55,169 nucleotides of DNA from Phycisphaerae bacterium. Lineage in GTDB: Bacteria > Planctomycetota > Phycisphaerae > UBA1845. The translations under genes were made by a program, and so were the position numbers. Each line of letters opens with the position of its first letter. Within the stretch, counting starts at the first letter, position 1. The notes beneath the pieces are model-generated. The model made no database searches. It was given only the letters and a program-made list of their open reading frames with translations, and had not been told where the DNA came from. Below are positions 8,608-22,010 of the stretch, piece after piece. The stretch lies in assembly GCA_030429365.1 (NCBI GenBank), contig JAUIEW010000005.1, forward strand, positions 1-55,169, read 5' to 3'.

Positions 8608-10208
8608 CGAACCAACATATGGTTTCTAAAACAAGATTTCGACCACAACACTTCGGCGCCTTTTGCTCGGCGATTATTGTTTGCGCCGCATCCGCATCGA
8701 TGGTCGGTTGCCAGGCGCCGCAACGTTCAGTGCCTCTCGACGATTTGGAGACGAACCACAAAGACCGTTCCTTTCGTTCCAACCGACATGAAACCGCTGC
8801 CACCGAGGAGCCGACGGTCGCCGTACCACGCCTAGATGGTTCGTCCACGCTCGGCGATTACCTTGCCTATGCAGCTCTGAACAATCCGGGTCTCGAAGCC
8901 GCTTTTAATCGCTGGAAGGCCGCCGTTGAACGCGTGCCCCAAGTTACATCGCTCCCCGACCCGCGGTTCACGTATCGTTACTTCATCCGTGAGGTGGAAA
9001 CGCGAGTGGGACCGCAGAAGCAGGCGCTGGGGCTTTCCCAGACATTTCCATGGTTTGGCAAACTCGCTCTTCGCGGCGATGCGGCGGCGGAAGCGGCCAA
9101 TGCCGAACGACAGCGTTACGAAGCAATCAAGCTAGCCTTGTTCTACGAAGTTAAGGACGCCTATTTCGAATATTACTATCTGGGTAGAGCCATCGAGGTT
9201 GTACGGGAGAACCTCGAGTTGATCGAGTACCTCGAAAGCGTCGCCCGCGCTCGCTACAGGACAGCCGCCGCATCGCACCCGGATGTCATTCGCGCCCAAG
9301 TCGAACTCGGCAAACTCGAAGATCAGCTTAGCGCCCTGCGCGATCTGCGCGGCTCCATCGTGGCTCGACTGAACGCGGTCTTGAATCGTCCGACGGAAGA
9401 AGACTTACCGTTTCCCCTAGAGATTGTCGAAGAGTCCTTGGTGCAGAGCGACGCCGAAGTCTTGGCAGTAATGGCCGACCGGAATCCGGAACTGCGGGCG
9501 CTCGATCACCGGATCGAACAGGCAGCTTATGAAATCGAACTTGCCAAAAAAGAATACTATCCGGATCTGACCATCGGCGTGGATTATACCGACGTTGGCT
9601 TACCTCCCCGCGCACCTGGGCAGGGGTTCGCCAACCCTGCGGCGCTGCGCAGCGCGTCGCGAATCGGCGGCGGCATGGGCGATTTGATCGATGGGTATTC
9701 GATCGGTCGGAGTTTTCGTCGCGGTAATCGGCCAGGCGACGCAGGACAAGATGTCTGGATGGTATCGCTGTCGATGAACGTTCCAATTTGGCGCGATAAG
9801 TACGCGGCGGGTGAACGCGAAGCTCGAGCTCGCCGATTGGCTGCGGCGGGTGATCGCAGTCAACGCGAAAATGACTTGTCAGCCTCCGTCAAGCGGGCAC
9901 TCTACGAATATCGTGACGCCCAACGCAAGATTTCGCTTTATCGGGACACGCTCATTCCCAAGGCCAAGGAGTCCATCGAGTCGACGGAGACAGCCTTTCG
10001 CGCCGGCGAGGCAACGTTCCTGGAACTTGTCGACGCCGAACGTTCGTTACTTGATTTTGCGTTGTCGTACGAGCGTGCGTTGGCAAATCAGGGGCAGTGG
10101 TTGGCAGCGCTGGACCGGTTGGTCGGTGACACGTTGCTTCGAACGACCCACGCGACCAATACAGAGCAGGCGCGCGGAATGAACTCCACGGAATCGAGCG
10201 TCAAGTGA
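8601..10208 (+). CDS. Outer-membrane efflux channel, TolC/CusC type, lipoprotein
   Basis: A 535-residue outer-membrane factor. The signal peptide ends in lipobox MVGC near residue 37, as in CusC/NodT-type channels. Two OEP repeats follow, with long alpha-helical stretches: first around YLAYAALNNPGLEAAFNRWK to residue ~300, second from ELRALDHRIEQAAYEIELAKK to the end. Family features include LPDPRFTYRYF and LSQTFPWFGKL in repeat one, and AFRAGEATFLELVDAERSLL near the C-terminus. A trimer would form the channel through the outer membrane for the adjacent CusB/CusA pump. The start overlaps the DUF2231 stop by 7 nt, and the end overlaps the next gene through GTGA. Confidence 0.9.
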   Translation: MVANQHMVSKTRFRPQHFGAFCSAIIVCAASASMVGCQAPQRSVPLDDLETNHKDRSFRSNRHETAATEEPTVAVPRLDGSSTLGDYLAYAALNNPGLEAAFNRWKAAVERVPQVTSLPDPRFTYRYFIREVETRVGPQKQALGLSQTFPWFGKLALRGDAAAEAANAERQRYEAIKLALFYEVKDAYFEYYYLGRAIEVVRENLELIEYLESVARARYRTAAASHPDVIRAQVELGKLEDQLSALRDLRGSIVARLNAVLNRPTEEDLPFPLEIVEESLVQSDAEVLAVMADRNPELRALDHRIEQAAYEIELAKKEYYPDLTIGVDYTDVGLPPRAPGQGFANPAALRSASRIGGGMGDLIDGYSIGRSFRRGNRPGDAGQDVWMVSLSMNVPIWRDKYAAGEREARARRLAAAGDRSQRENDLSASVKRALYEYRDAQRKISLYRDTLIPKAKESIESTETAFRAGEATFLELVDAERSLLDFALSYERALANQGQWLAALDRLVGDTLLRTTHATNTEQARGMNSTESSVK

Positions 10209-12431
10209 CGGACCCAGGAAACAACGAATCCATGCAAAAATGGAAAACCATTCTAAAGCGGGTCATGCGCGTACTTGCCCGAATGCCCGTCCTCATCCTT
10301 CTGATACTGACGTTTGTCGTTGGGTACAGTTTTAGTTCTGCCGTCAGTCGCAATCGGGCTCCAATATCGGTTGACGCAAACGCCGATCGTGATGCCAATG
10401 ACATTGAACAAATCTGGACGTGCTCGATGCATCCCCAAATTCAACTGCCTGATCCAGGCAAATGTCCAATTTGTGGAATGGATCTGGTGCTCGCAGACGA
10501 ATCACCGAAGCACGCATCGAACAAAGGGAAGACAAAAAAACAACCGCTGTATGCGTGTTCGATGTTCTGCCTACCGCCCCAGCCCAATCCCGGTAAGTGC
10601 AAAATCTGCGGGATGGACATGGTGGAAGTAGACGTCGAATCAGGCGCAGACGATGAATCCAGCGTGCAGCGTTCTTTGAAGCTGTCGCCTACCGCGCAGA
10701 GCCTGGCGGAGATCCAAACTCAACCGGTTGCACGAGAATTCGTCAACGCAGAAATCCGCATGGTGGGAAAAATAGATTACGACGAAACGCGCCTCGGCTA
10801 CATCACCGCGTGGGTTCCCGGTCGTCTGGAACGGTTGTACGTGGACTACACCGGTATTCCAGTCAAGAAAGGCGACCACATGGCTTACCTGTACAGTCCC
10901 GAGTTGGCCACCGCGCAAACCGAACTGCTCCAAGCGCTAGAGCGGTCTGGTGGTTCCACCGGACAAGGGTCACTGGTGAATAAACGGGCCGCAGATTGGG
11001 TGGAAGATATCCGCGACAAGTTCCGTCTCTGGGGATTGACAGACGAACAGATCGCCGAGATCGAGGCCCGTGGCACCGCGTCGGATTACATGACGATCTA
11101 CGCGCCGATGGGCGGCATCGTAATTCACAAGACTGCGGTCGAGGGCATGTACGTCGAAACCGGTTCTCGCATTTATACCATTGCTGACCTCTCCCGTGTG
11201 TGGATTCAACTTGATGCTTACGAATCCGATCTGCAATGGTTGCGCTATGGGCAGGAAATCGAATTCGACACTGAAGCGTATCCGGGCGAGACGTTCACCG
11301 GTCGTATTGCCTTCATCGATCCGATCCTCGATGCGCGAACGAGAACCGTCAAGTTGCGAGTTAACGTAGAAAACCCAGACGGTCGTCTGAAACCTGAGAT
11401 GTTTGTCCGCGCGATTGTCCATTCTAAAGTCGCCGAAGGCGGACGCGTGGTTGATGCGGAGCTGGCCGGTAAATGGATCAGCCCGATGCATCCGGAGATT
11501 ATTAAAGACGAACCCGGCATGTGTGACGTATGCGGTATGCCCTTGGTTCGGGCTGAGTCTCTGGGATTCGTATCGGTCGAAACAGGGGACGCGGTTGCTC
11601 CGCTGGTGATCCCAGCGTCAGCGCCGCTAATTACTGGTAAGCGTGCCCTGGTCTATCTTGCTGTGCCCAACGAACCCGGAAGGTTTGAAGGGCGCGAAGT
11701 CACGCTCGGTCCGCGCGCTGGCGACCACTACATTGTGCTCGAACACCTGCGCGAAGGCGAGCAGGTTGTCGTGAATGGAAACTTCAAGATCGACAGTGCG
11801 ATGCAGATTATCGCCAAGCCGAGCATGATGAATCCCTCGGGAGGTGGGCAACCGCCAACGCATCAACACGGTGATACACCGCCACCCGATTCTGCCGAAA
11901 CGACCTTGCCCCCTCCACGCGCAGCTGTTTCGGGAACGGTTGAAACGGTTCCAAGCCCAGCCGCGTTTGTCAATCAGCTTGAGCCGGTTTTCCTGGCATA
12001 CCTGCAGTTACAACGAGCGCTCAGTCGTGACGCACTCGACGATGCGATCGTCGCAGCGAAACAGATCGACTCGGCCGCAGAACAGGTAGATATGGGGCTC
12101 CTTGTCGGAACTGCCCACAATGCTTGGATGAAAGAACAAGAGCAGTTCTGTTCGCTCACCAAACAAATCGCGACATCATCATCGATCGAAGACGCCCGTT
12201 TTGGATTTGCGATGTTGTCGGAGAGCATGATCGTGATCGCCAAGCGATTTGGTTTACCTTCAACGCTGCACCGATTCCACTGTCCGATGGCCTTCGATGG
12301 TCGGGGCGCAGACTGGCTGCAAACGAAAGAGAAAACGGAGAACCCGTTCTTTGGGTCGGCGATGTTCCGTTGCGGTAGTCGAGAGGAAACGATTGCGCCC
12401 TCCAGCCGTATCGACAAGGACGGAGGCGCGC

Positions 12432-12445
<14 letters not shown>
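10205..12445 (+). CDS. CusB-type periplasmic adaptor with three heavy-metal-binding motifs and C-terminal DUF3347
   Basis: A 746-residue membrane fusion protein, starting at a GTG overlapping the previous stop or at ATG 10232. One N-terminal membrane helix (VLILLILTFVVGYSF) is followed by two heavy-metal-binding motifs: WTCSMHPQIQ..GKCPICGMD (residues ~71-93) and a variant lacking His, ACSMFCLPPQ..GKCKICGMD (~117-138). The HlyD barrel-sandwich core follows (KIDYDETRLGYITAWVPGRL, YAPMGGIVIHKTAVEG). A third motif, SPMHPE..GMCDVCGMP, sits inside the protein at ~424-445. The C-terminus is a DUF3347 domain with HCPMAF, ADWLQ and NPFFGSAMFRCG. This is a larger and more Cys-rich adaptor than E. coli CusB (about 400 residues), implying metal capture and hand-off to the pump. 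Confidence 0.92.
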
Positions 12446-16358
<3,913 letters not shown>

Positions 16359-16500
16359 GCCAAACTATTGAAATCGGATAAGTTCGCAGAATGCAGATTT
16401 CTGGTCGTATACAAAAGCAGGTAGCCACAAGCAACGAGGCGGTGATTGCGGCGTGAGTAGAGTTGATGTGCTGCATTTCCATCCCTCTTTCCGCGTCGAT

Positions 16501-16626
16501 TCACTGCTGCCCTAGTAAACGCCCGTATTCGTCCGGTGAACCGCGTTGGGCGGGATTGGGCCTGACCTGCTTATAGGCCAGGAGGCGTTCAATAATCGGT
16601 GTTGAGCTTGAGGTGGTTTCAGTCAT
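16501..16626 (-). CDS. Possible 41-residue small protein
   Basis: A short frame on the minus strand beginning MTETTSSSTPIIERLLAYK and ending YGRLLGQQ. Its ATG at 16626 has a strong purine-rich ribosome site (GAGAGGGGTGG) 5 nt upstream, which is the main support. It lies 60 nt downstream of the NYN-domain remnant on the same strand, so it may be left over from the same unit. No homologue is recognised and the length gives little statistical weight. Confidence 0.3.
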   Translation of the reverse strand: MTETTSSSTPIIERLLAYKQVRPNPAQRGSPDEYGRLLGQQ

Positions 16627-16685
16627 GGTCCACCCCTCTCGCGCATTCGGCCATCCGAAAGAGCGACATGCCGTGGCATCGAAGT

Positions 16686-17042
16686 TTAACATGAATGAAA
16701 CGCGTTAGGTGATCGACGCTTCTTGCCTTTACTGCGCCTTATTGGGGCCAGGGTTCTAAGATCGTGACGGATATCAACCATCTCACAATTCGCATGATCG
16801 GTTAGTTCATATCGGCGTAGGCTGAAACTCCCCGCAAAGCCAACGAGGACCAGATGACCACCTGCCTTCAGGAAACGACGACAGGGCGCGGAATAGCCAT
16901 GGTCGTGGGATAACAAAACGATCGTTCTCGGGCCAGTCATCGCCACAAACCGACGACGAGCGGTTCGATTTCGGCTTGGGTGGGCCGTTAGGAGGTAATC
17001 GAATTTTGGCCGGACGTAGCGATCGACGGTTTGTCGGTGATT
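16686..17042 (-). pseudogene. Remnant of a NYN/PIN-like RNase domain protein, N-terminus lost
   Basis: The open minus-strand frame 17042-16686 encodes the second half of a NYN (LabA/DUF88-like) nuclease domain. Recognisable pieces are the central VRPKFDYLL helix, the strand and acidic site RTIVLLSHDHGYSAPCRRFL (normally SxDxDF), the strand GGHLVLVGFAGSFSLRRYEL, and DHANCEMVDIRHDL near the end. NYN proteins are metal-dependent RNases needing an N-terminal D-x-x-N. That half is missing: the frame is closed by TGA at 17043-17045, and I found no matching N-terminal segment upstream in other frames. A GTG at 16946 could express 86 residues, but these would lack the catalytic N-terminus. I judge it a decayed gene. 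Confidence 0.6.
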
Positions 17043-17391
17043 TCAGTTATGCTCTCCTCGTCATTCGGTCGCGGCTGGTCCGCGGTTCCAGGTCCGAAAA
17101 TGGATGATTACTGGGCTGGATGGCTCCCCTAACGCATCCCCCAAGTTATTCATCGCGCCGGGGCAGATGGCCTTCTCGCTTGTGTCAGATTGGCGAGGTT
17201 GACTATAATGGCTTCTAGTGGAGAAGGCAGCCGGGCAACCTGCACTTCCAAGGTCAGAGTCATTCTTGATTCAACATCCGGCGGTACGCGGAAGGCACGG
17301 CGCTTCCATTCTGGGAGAGATGCCGTAATTGCTATTCTCATTGCTCGGGTTTTGTTGCGGGGGAGTGTCCGCTTCCGCGAGGAGAAGAATA
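17043..17391. other. Intergenic region, no gene seen
   Basis: 349 bases between the NYN remnant and the haloperoxidase gene. Both strands carry several stops in each frame and only short open stretches. One 39-codon stretch on the minus strand (in the frame reading FGPGTADQPRPNDE) looks protein-like, but it has no start or Shine-Dalgarno. The region should contain the haloperoxidase promoter, but I could not pick one out with confidence. Confidence 0.5.
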
Positions 17392-19425
17392 TTGTTTTTC
17401 GAACGAAGCAACAGAGTCACTGGAATCTTTCGTAAGTCATGCGTGCTCGTGATCGCTGGGCTCGTCTTCGCATCGGCACCACAGGCCCGCGCAGAATCTG
17501 TGGCTCGGCAGTGGAACGAGGTCATGTTGGAAGCGATCCGCAATGACTTCGCCCGGCCGACCATGCACGCCCGAAATCTTTTCCACACGTCGATGGCGAT
17601 GTACGACGCGTGGGCTGTCTATGGCGAAAACGAACTCCCGTATCTCACCAATGAGATGCACCCACCCAATCCACTTCTCGTACCTGGTGGTCCAACGGCG
17701 ATCAACGTGCAAGCCGCTCGCGAAGAGGCGATCAGCTACGCGGCCTATCGCGTCCTTTCATGGCGGTTTGCAAACTCACCTGGAGCGGGGATCAGCCTTC
17801 CCTTGTTCGACGGCTTGATGGACTCATTGGGATATGACCGGGACATCACCACGACCGGACTTAACACGCCAGCGTCTGTCGGGAATCGCATTGCACAGAA
17901 CGTGATCAACTTCGGATTGGCGGACAATTCGAACGAAGTGAACGATTTTGTCAATCAGTTCTACTTCCCCGTGAATTCACCGCTACTTCCGGACCTCCCG
18001 GGCAATCCAAATCTCTTCTTCCCTAATCGATGGCAGCCGCTGTCGCTTCAGTTTTTCATCGACCAAAGTGGGAACCCAATTCCATTTGGATACCCCGAAG
18101 CGCTCAGTCCCGAGTGGGGTCAGGTTTCCGCCTTTGCCCTCAAGCCGTCTGATCTCACAATCTACAACCGAGACGGGTTCGATTACTGGGTCTATCACGA
18201 TCCAGGTCCGCCACCGATGCTGGGAACGGCCACCGAAGCTGCCTACAAGGCTGGGTTCGAGCAGGTCGTTGAGTGGTCGGGTCTGCTCGTTGACACCAAC
18301 GGCGCAACCATCGATGTCTCACCTGCGTCGCGGGGAAACAACACGCTCGGTACCAACGACGGGAGCGGATACGCCCTCAACCCGGTAACCGGTCAACCTT
18401 ACGCGCCGCAGGTTGTGCCAGCCGGTGACTACTACCGTATCCTCGCCGAATTCTGGGCTGACGGTCCGGACTCTGAGACCCCGCCCGGAACTTGGTATGT
18501 GTTGGCCAACTATGTGTCCGACGCCCCCGGACTCCAGAAACGTTTCCAGGGACAGGGTCCGGTGTTGGATGACCTCCAGTGGGACGTCAAGCTCTACTTC
18601 GCTTTGGGAGCCACCATGCATGACTCGGCTGTCGCCGCTTGGGGCGTGAAGGGTTGGTACGACTACATCCGCCCGGTTTCGGCGATTCGCTACATGTGCG
18701 ATTTGGGTCAATGCAGCGATCCCCAGGCAGCCTCCTATCACCCGCAGGGCATCAACCTGAAACCAGGTGCCATCGAATTGGTCACACTGAACACCACCAC
18801 TGTCGGTGAGCGGCATGAGCACCTCGCAGGCAACGAAGGCAAGATCGCAGTGAAAGCCTGGCGAGGACCGGACTACATCGCCAACCCCGACACGGACACC
18901 GCTGGCGTCGGTTGGATCCTTGCCGAGAACTGGTGGCCCTACCAGCGACCAAGTTTCGTGACACCCCCGTTTCCCGGATACGTCTCAGGGCATAGCACGT
19001 TCAGTCGAGCGGGGGCCGAGCTAATGGCGCGATTCACCGGTTCACCCTACTTCCCGGGCGGACTCGGCGAATTCCTCTGTCCGCAAAACGAATACTTGGT
19101 GTTTGAAGATGGTCCGAGCGTCGACGTGACCCTGCAGTGGGCCAGCTACTACGACGCCTCCGACGAGTGCAGCCTCTCGCGGATTTACGGTGGTATCCAT
19201 CCACCGGCTGACGATGTTCCTGGTCGTCTGATGGGCGCCGTCATTGGTGGCGACTCGTTCAAGCTCGCCGAGGATTACTTCGAAGGGACCGCATTTGAGG
19301 CGGTCAAGGATTGCTTCACCGGACCTGGTGAAAAAACCACCGGGGAATGTGTCCGAGCTGACCGAGATGGCGACTTGGACGTGGATCTCGAGGACTACAG
19401 CGCGCTCATGCTTGCGAACGAGTAA
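17392..19425 (+). CDS. Secreted vanadium-dependent haloperoxidase/PAP2-type protein with dockerin-like tail
   Basis: The likely start is TTG at 17392: AGGAG lies 7 nt upstream, and the product (677 residues) opens with a clean signal peptide (FRKSCVLVIAGLVFASAPQARA). The body matches vanadium haloperoxidase-related PAP2 enzymes: a helical N-terminal half with NLFHTSMAMYDAWAVYG, then RPVSAIRY. The vanadate/phosphate site segments are PFPGYVSGHSTFSRAGAEL (residues ~527-545) and SRIYGGIHPPADD (~596-608), supplying S-G-H and the catalytic His. The last 25 residues (RADRDGDLDVDLEDYSAL) resemble a single dockerin/EF-hand calcium loop common in planctomycete secreted proteins. Whether it halogenates or is a phosphatase cannot be told. 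It stands alone, with decayed genes on both sides. Confidence 0.87.
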   Translation: MFFERSNRVTGIFRKSCVLVIAGLVFASAPQARAESVARQWNEVMLEAIRNDFARPTMHARNLFHTSMAMYDAWAVYGENELPYLTNEMHPPNPLLVPGGPTAINVQAAREEAISYAAYRVLSWRFANSPGAGISLPLFDGLMDSLGYDRDITTTGLNTPASVGNRIAQNVINFGLADNSNEVNDFVNQFYFPVNSPLLPDLPGNPNLFFPNRWQPLSLQFFIDQSGNPIPFGYPEALSPEWGQVSAFALKPSDLTIYNRDGFDYWVYHDPGPPPMLGTATEAAYKAGFEQVVEWSGLLVDTNGATIDVSPASRGNNTLGTNDGSGYALNPVTGQPYAPQVVPAGDYYRILAEFWADGPDSETPPGTWYVLANYVSDAPGLQKRFQGQGPVLDDLQWDVKLYFALGATMHDSAVAAWGVKGWYDYIRPVSAIRYMCDLGQCSDPQAASYHPQGINLKPGAIELVTLNTTTVGERHEHLAGNEGKIAVKAWRGPDYIANPDTDTAGVGWILAENWWPYQRPSFVTPPFPGYVSGHSTFSRAGAELMARFTGSPYFPGGLGEFLCPQNEYLVFEDGPSVDVTLQWASYYDASDECSLSRIYGGIHPPADDVPGRLMGAVIGGDSFKLAEDYFEGTAFEAVKDCFTGPGEKTTGECVRADRDGDLDVDLEDYSALMLANE

Positions 19426-19528
19426 GCGTGTTTTCTATCGCACTTCTAAATCTGCCCTGCGCTTGCCAATACCGGCGCACAAGTGCGAGTAATTTGCGAT
19501 TGCTCATCACGGTGTATTCCAGGTTTAA

Positions 19529-19816
19529 TCGGGCGAACTCGCGCAAGGTCACGGCAAAGTCGAAGCCGGACGGGAAGGCCACCTCGTAGTCAAGCTGCCC
19601 AATTACGACAAGGGTGAGACAATCGTCCGCGCCTGGTTGGGCAGCGAAGATCGTACGCTTTCGGTCGTCGGCAATGGCGCATACGCCCCGTCACACGACG
19701 ATTACGATGTGCATGCAGTCGCTCCGGACCCGCTACCGGGAAACGTCATGTGGTGGATCGAGATTGAAAAGCCCGATGGCACCAAGCTGGTCGGTTCGAT
19801 GAAGTCGTCGAGGTGA
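19529..19816 (+). pseudogene. C-terminal fragment of an unrecognised protein, no start codon
   Basis: The frame from 19529 to the TGA at 19814 reads as convincing protein for 95 codons: GELAQGHGKVEAGREGHLVV, then KGETIVRAWLGSEDRTLSVV, HDDYDVHAVAPDPLP, MWWIEIEKPDGTKLVGS. The alternation of hydrophobic residues suggests a beta-sandwich. No ATG or GTG with a Shine-Dalgarno precedes it, and an in-frame TAA sits at 19526. It is therefore a truncated remnant, probably of a periplasmic protein. I cannot name the family. Confidence 0.55.
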
Positions 19817-19850
19817 TTGGATTGCTTGGTGATTGTTGCCACTGCCCTAA

Positions 19851-19943
19851 GCCGGCTTCGGTGTAAACATTGAGTTTGAAATTCGGAAGATTCCGCTCTA
19901 CGAAGCCTGGGCTGATGAAGTCGTGCGTTTACACGATGAATAA
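19851..19943 (+). pseudogene. Short C-terminal gene fragment
   Basis: Between TAA at 19848 and TAA at 19941 the frame reads AGFGVNIEFEIRKIPLYEAW followed by ADEVVRLHDE. It is too regular and charged to look random and ends like a natural C-terminus. No start codon or ribosome site is present. It is likely a second decayed gene tail next to the fragment ending at 19816. The family is unknown. Confidence 0.35.
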
Positions 19944-20562
19944 ACTATGGGCTGGGCCGCAATTGCCCCGGGGATTTCCCGTGAAGATATCACCCGAATA
20001 CGTTGCGATGGCCTACAAATTCGGAAAGACCGGCGAACCATATGGTCATCGGGCGAAGTCCAATGGCGATTTGCCTCCGCATATTCCGAGGGCCAAGGTA
20101 GGCTAGTACGGTGTACTATAATCCGAAGAGTCGAGCAAACAATGGACTTAAGATGTTCGACGGGGGTTTGCTCGGCACAAAATACTTCGTGCAGAACCGG
20201 TAATCTGGGGTCCCCAAAGTTGCCGGTTACGCCAAAGTTGTTTGGCGTAATGCGTCTGGCGACTAAGGGAACAACATGCGACTCCTTATTGGTCGATGCG
20301 AGAAATCGCCCGGGTATACACGATTTCGCACAGCGTTGCGTGAAATGACACACCGCGTGGCTTGGGAAGGCACTGATATGTTGATCTTTTGGAGGAGCGA
20401 GATGGGCCACCCGCACCAGAGGCGATCGAACTCACTGAGACGTGCTCAGCACTCCTCAGCGGGCGATACGGAGTGACCGTAGACTAATATAGACTTAGGT
20501 ATATTTTTTGGGGCAGGTCAGTGGCACCAAGTCACCTATTCGCCTGGTGCCGGAAGAGTTTA
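19944..20562. other. Non-coding stretch, apart from hairpins
   Basis: 619 bases without a supportable gene. Open frames on both strands (for example plus 19947-20348 and minus 20416-19898) have unnatural composition and lack ribosome sites. The region holds two adjacent hairpins at 20195-20250, and a 7-bp inverted repeat GGCACCA/TGGTGCC at 20523-20529 and 20545-20551, close to the 3' end of the leftward gene that stops at 20563. Confidence 0.5.
20195..20250. repeat. Two adjacent hairpins (structured element)
   Basis: Hairpin A: AACCGGTAA (20195-20203) pairs with TTGCCGGTT (20220-20228) with one G-T wobble. Inside it, TGGGG and CCCCA (20206-20216) form a second stem. Hairpin B: TTACGCCAAA (20227-20236), loop GTTG, TTTGGCGTAA (20241-20250), a perfect 10-bp stem. 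Neither is followed by a T-run in either direction, so a simple intrinsic terminator is unlikely. It may be a small structured RNA or a remnant of a mobile-element end. Confidence 0.5.
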
Positions 20563-21654
20563 CTACGAGCGTTCCTCGCCGGTCCGCGAGGACTCATTCC
20601 TCGATATTATTGCAAATACCCTGTCAACGAATCGCTTGCTCTCGTCGGTATTGATCCGAGTTAGTTTGATTCCGACTTTGTCTTCGCCTGTACTTAACCG
20701 CATAACCTTGCGTCGCGAATACACGATGATGAGCAGGCAGCCACCGAGCTCAAGCAAGAACAAGACAATCGTAAGCGCTGTGGAATCGCGAAACGGCTGA
20801 AGCCGATTCAATGATCGGTTCAGCCAATACGCAACATTCTGAAAGAGAACTCCAATCAGCATGATCAGCCCAAGCGTGAATTGCGTACCGCTCAACTCCT
20901 GGCCGACCACAATTGCCTTGGTCCGATTCAGCCAAACGACCTCGAGGAGGTTATCTATGACCTTCTTCTGGAAACTGAATAACCGATGGGTGGTGAGGAC
21001 CAACCGTCGTTTGTACCCGAAAATCCAACCAAACAAACCCAAGTCCCATATCCCGGCTTCAAACACGTCGCACACTTGCTCCCCTTGAAGGAGTTGGATG
21101 TCTGGAGTGTATTTCCCTTCAAATGTAATCTCACCAGTCCGGGAAGACGTTGGATCTATTCCGACTTGGCTCTCTCTTGCGGCGGATTGGAGTTGCTCCA
21201 ATGCAAATGAATTCTTGGCCGCATCCTCAGCTTTTCTGCGCTCAGCCGCCCTTAACTCTCGCTGCTTCTGCGCTTTAAGTTTCCTTCGCTGATACTCTTT
21301 TTGAAAGGCGGCCAGTTTCTTTTCGGTTCCACAGTGGTCACATACAATTCGAAGATTGCCGTCCGGCTCAAGACCCTGAAGTTCGACACAAAAGAGTGCG
21401 TGACATTTCGGGCAAGCAACTTCGTTCTTTCGGTCGATCTCCTGAACCGTATCCTCCGCAAAGTGATCTTCATGCCATTCCAGTTGCTCCTTTACTGGGG
21501 AAACCTCTTCATAAAGAACAGCAAGCGCTGAATCGAGCGATTCCGGGATTTGCATCTCGGCTCCGCACTTCTTGCATCGCGCATTTCGTCCGGCATATTC
21601 ATCCGGGACGTGGAGATTGTGAGCACACTCGGGGCACGCAAAATCGATTGGCAT
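20563..21654 (-). CDS. Zinc-ribbon, coiled-coil, PH-like membrane protein
   Basis: A 363-residue protein. It starts with an MJ0042-type zinc ribbon (CPECAHNLHVPDE...CKKC, residues 7-30) and has a second one at ~80-108 (CPKCHALFCVEL...CDHC). A charged Lys/Arg/Glu/Ala coiled coil follows (~115-160). Then comes a segment like bacterial PH domains (LLQGEQVCDVFEAGIWD, then RRLVLTTHRLFSF, ~185-235), and two membrane helices (FTLGLIMLIGVLFQNVAYW and STALTIVLFLLELGGCLLII). No enzyme motif is seen. The zinc ribbon and coiled-coil design echoes the first gene of the GTPase operon (32564-33547), so a shared function is possible. It is divergent from the gene at 22011. Confidence 0.75.
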   Translation of the reverse strand: MPIDFACPECAHNLHVPDEYAGRNARCKKCGAEMQIPESLDSALAVLYEEVSPVKEQLEWHEDHFAEDTVQEIDRKNEVACPKCHALFCVELQGLEPDGNLRIVCDHCGTEKKLAAFQKEYQRRKLKAQKQRELRAAERRKAEDAAKNSFALEQLQSAARESQVGIDPTSSRTGEITFEGKYTPDIQLLQGEQVCDVFEAGIWDLGLFGWIFGYKRRLVLTTHRLFSFQKKVIDNLLEVVWLNRTKAIVVGQELSGTQFTLGLIMLIGVLFQNVAYWLNRSLNRLQPFRDSTALTIVLFLLELGGCLLIIVYSRRKVMRLSTGEDKVGIKLTRINTDESKRFVDRVFAIISRNESSRTGEERS

Positions 21655-22010
21655 GGGTTGACTCCGCAGAGAATTCTAAGCACTTGCCTGGCACCGCTTT
21701 CCAAACGTCCTCAATTCATAGCAGTGCAAACACGTCCACGATGCATGTCTTGGACGTTCGATTAAAGAAAGGTGAACTCCAATGTCCTTTGTGCAACGGC
21801 ATCCATGTTTGGCGCAGATCCCGGTGTTTTGGCCGTCACATCAAGCCCCTCGCCGAATTCCAATTGAGTTTGAGGACAACCAAGCCAGATCGACGCAAGT
21901 TAACGCATCGTACAATATGGCCGGATTCGCGTTCCTATTTCTTGCAGCAATTGAACATCAACAGTATATCACACTATCTGCAAACAACTATTTAAGCTAG
22001 GAATCCGACT
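21655..22010. other. Divergent intergenic region, no gene seen
   Basis: 356 bases between two divergent genes, expected to hold both promoters. A plus-strand frame from 21742 contains a CPLC motif, but its later part is of random-looking composition and it lacks a ribosome site, so I do not call it. A run of A/T-rich sequence (21950-21995) precedes the AGGAA ribosome site of the gene at 22011. Confidence 0.5.

Noticed and set aside
19898-20416. 172-codon minus-strand frame in the non-coding stretch
   Set aside because: Unnatural residue pattern, no ribosome site, and it covers a readable plus-strand gene fragment.
20523-20551. GGCACCA/TGGTGCC inverted repeat as terminator of the gene ending at 20563
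   Set aside because: Loop of 15 bases and no T-run after the stem in either direction.
21742-21995. Plus-strand frame with a CPLC motif upstream of 22011
   Set aside because: No ribosome site and the later residues look random. It lies in a divergent promoter region.
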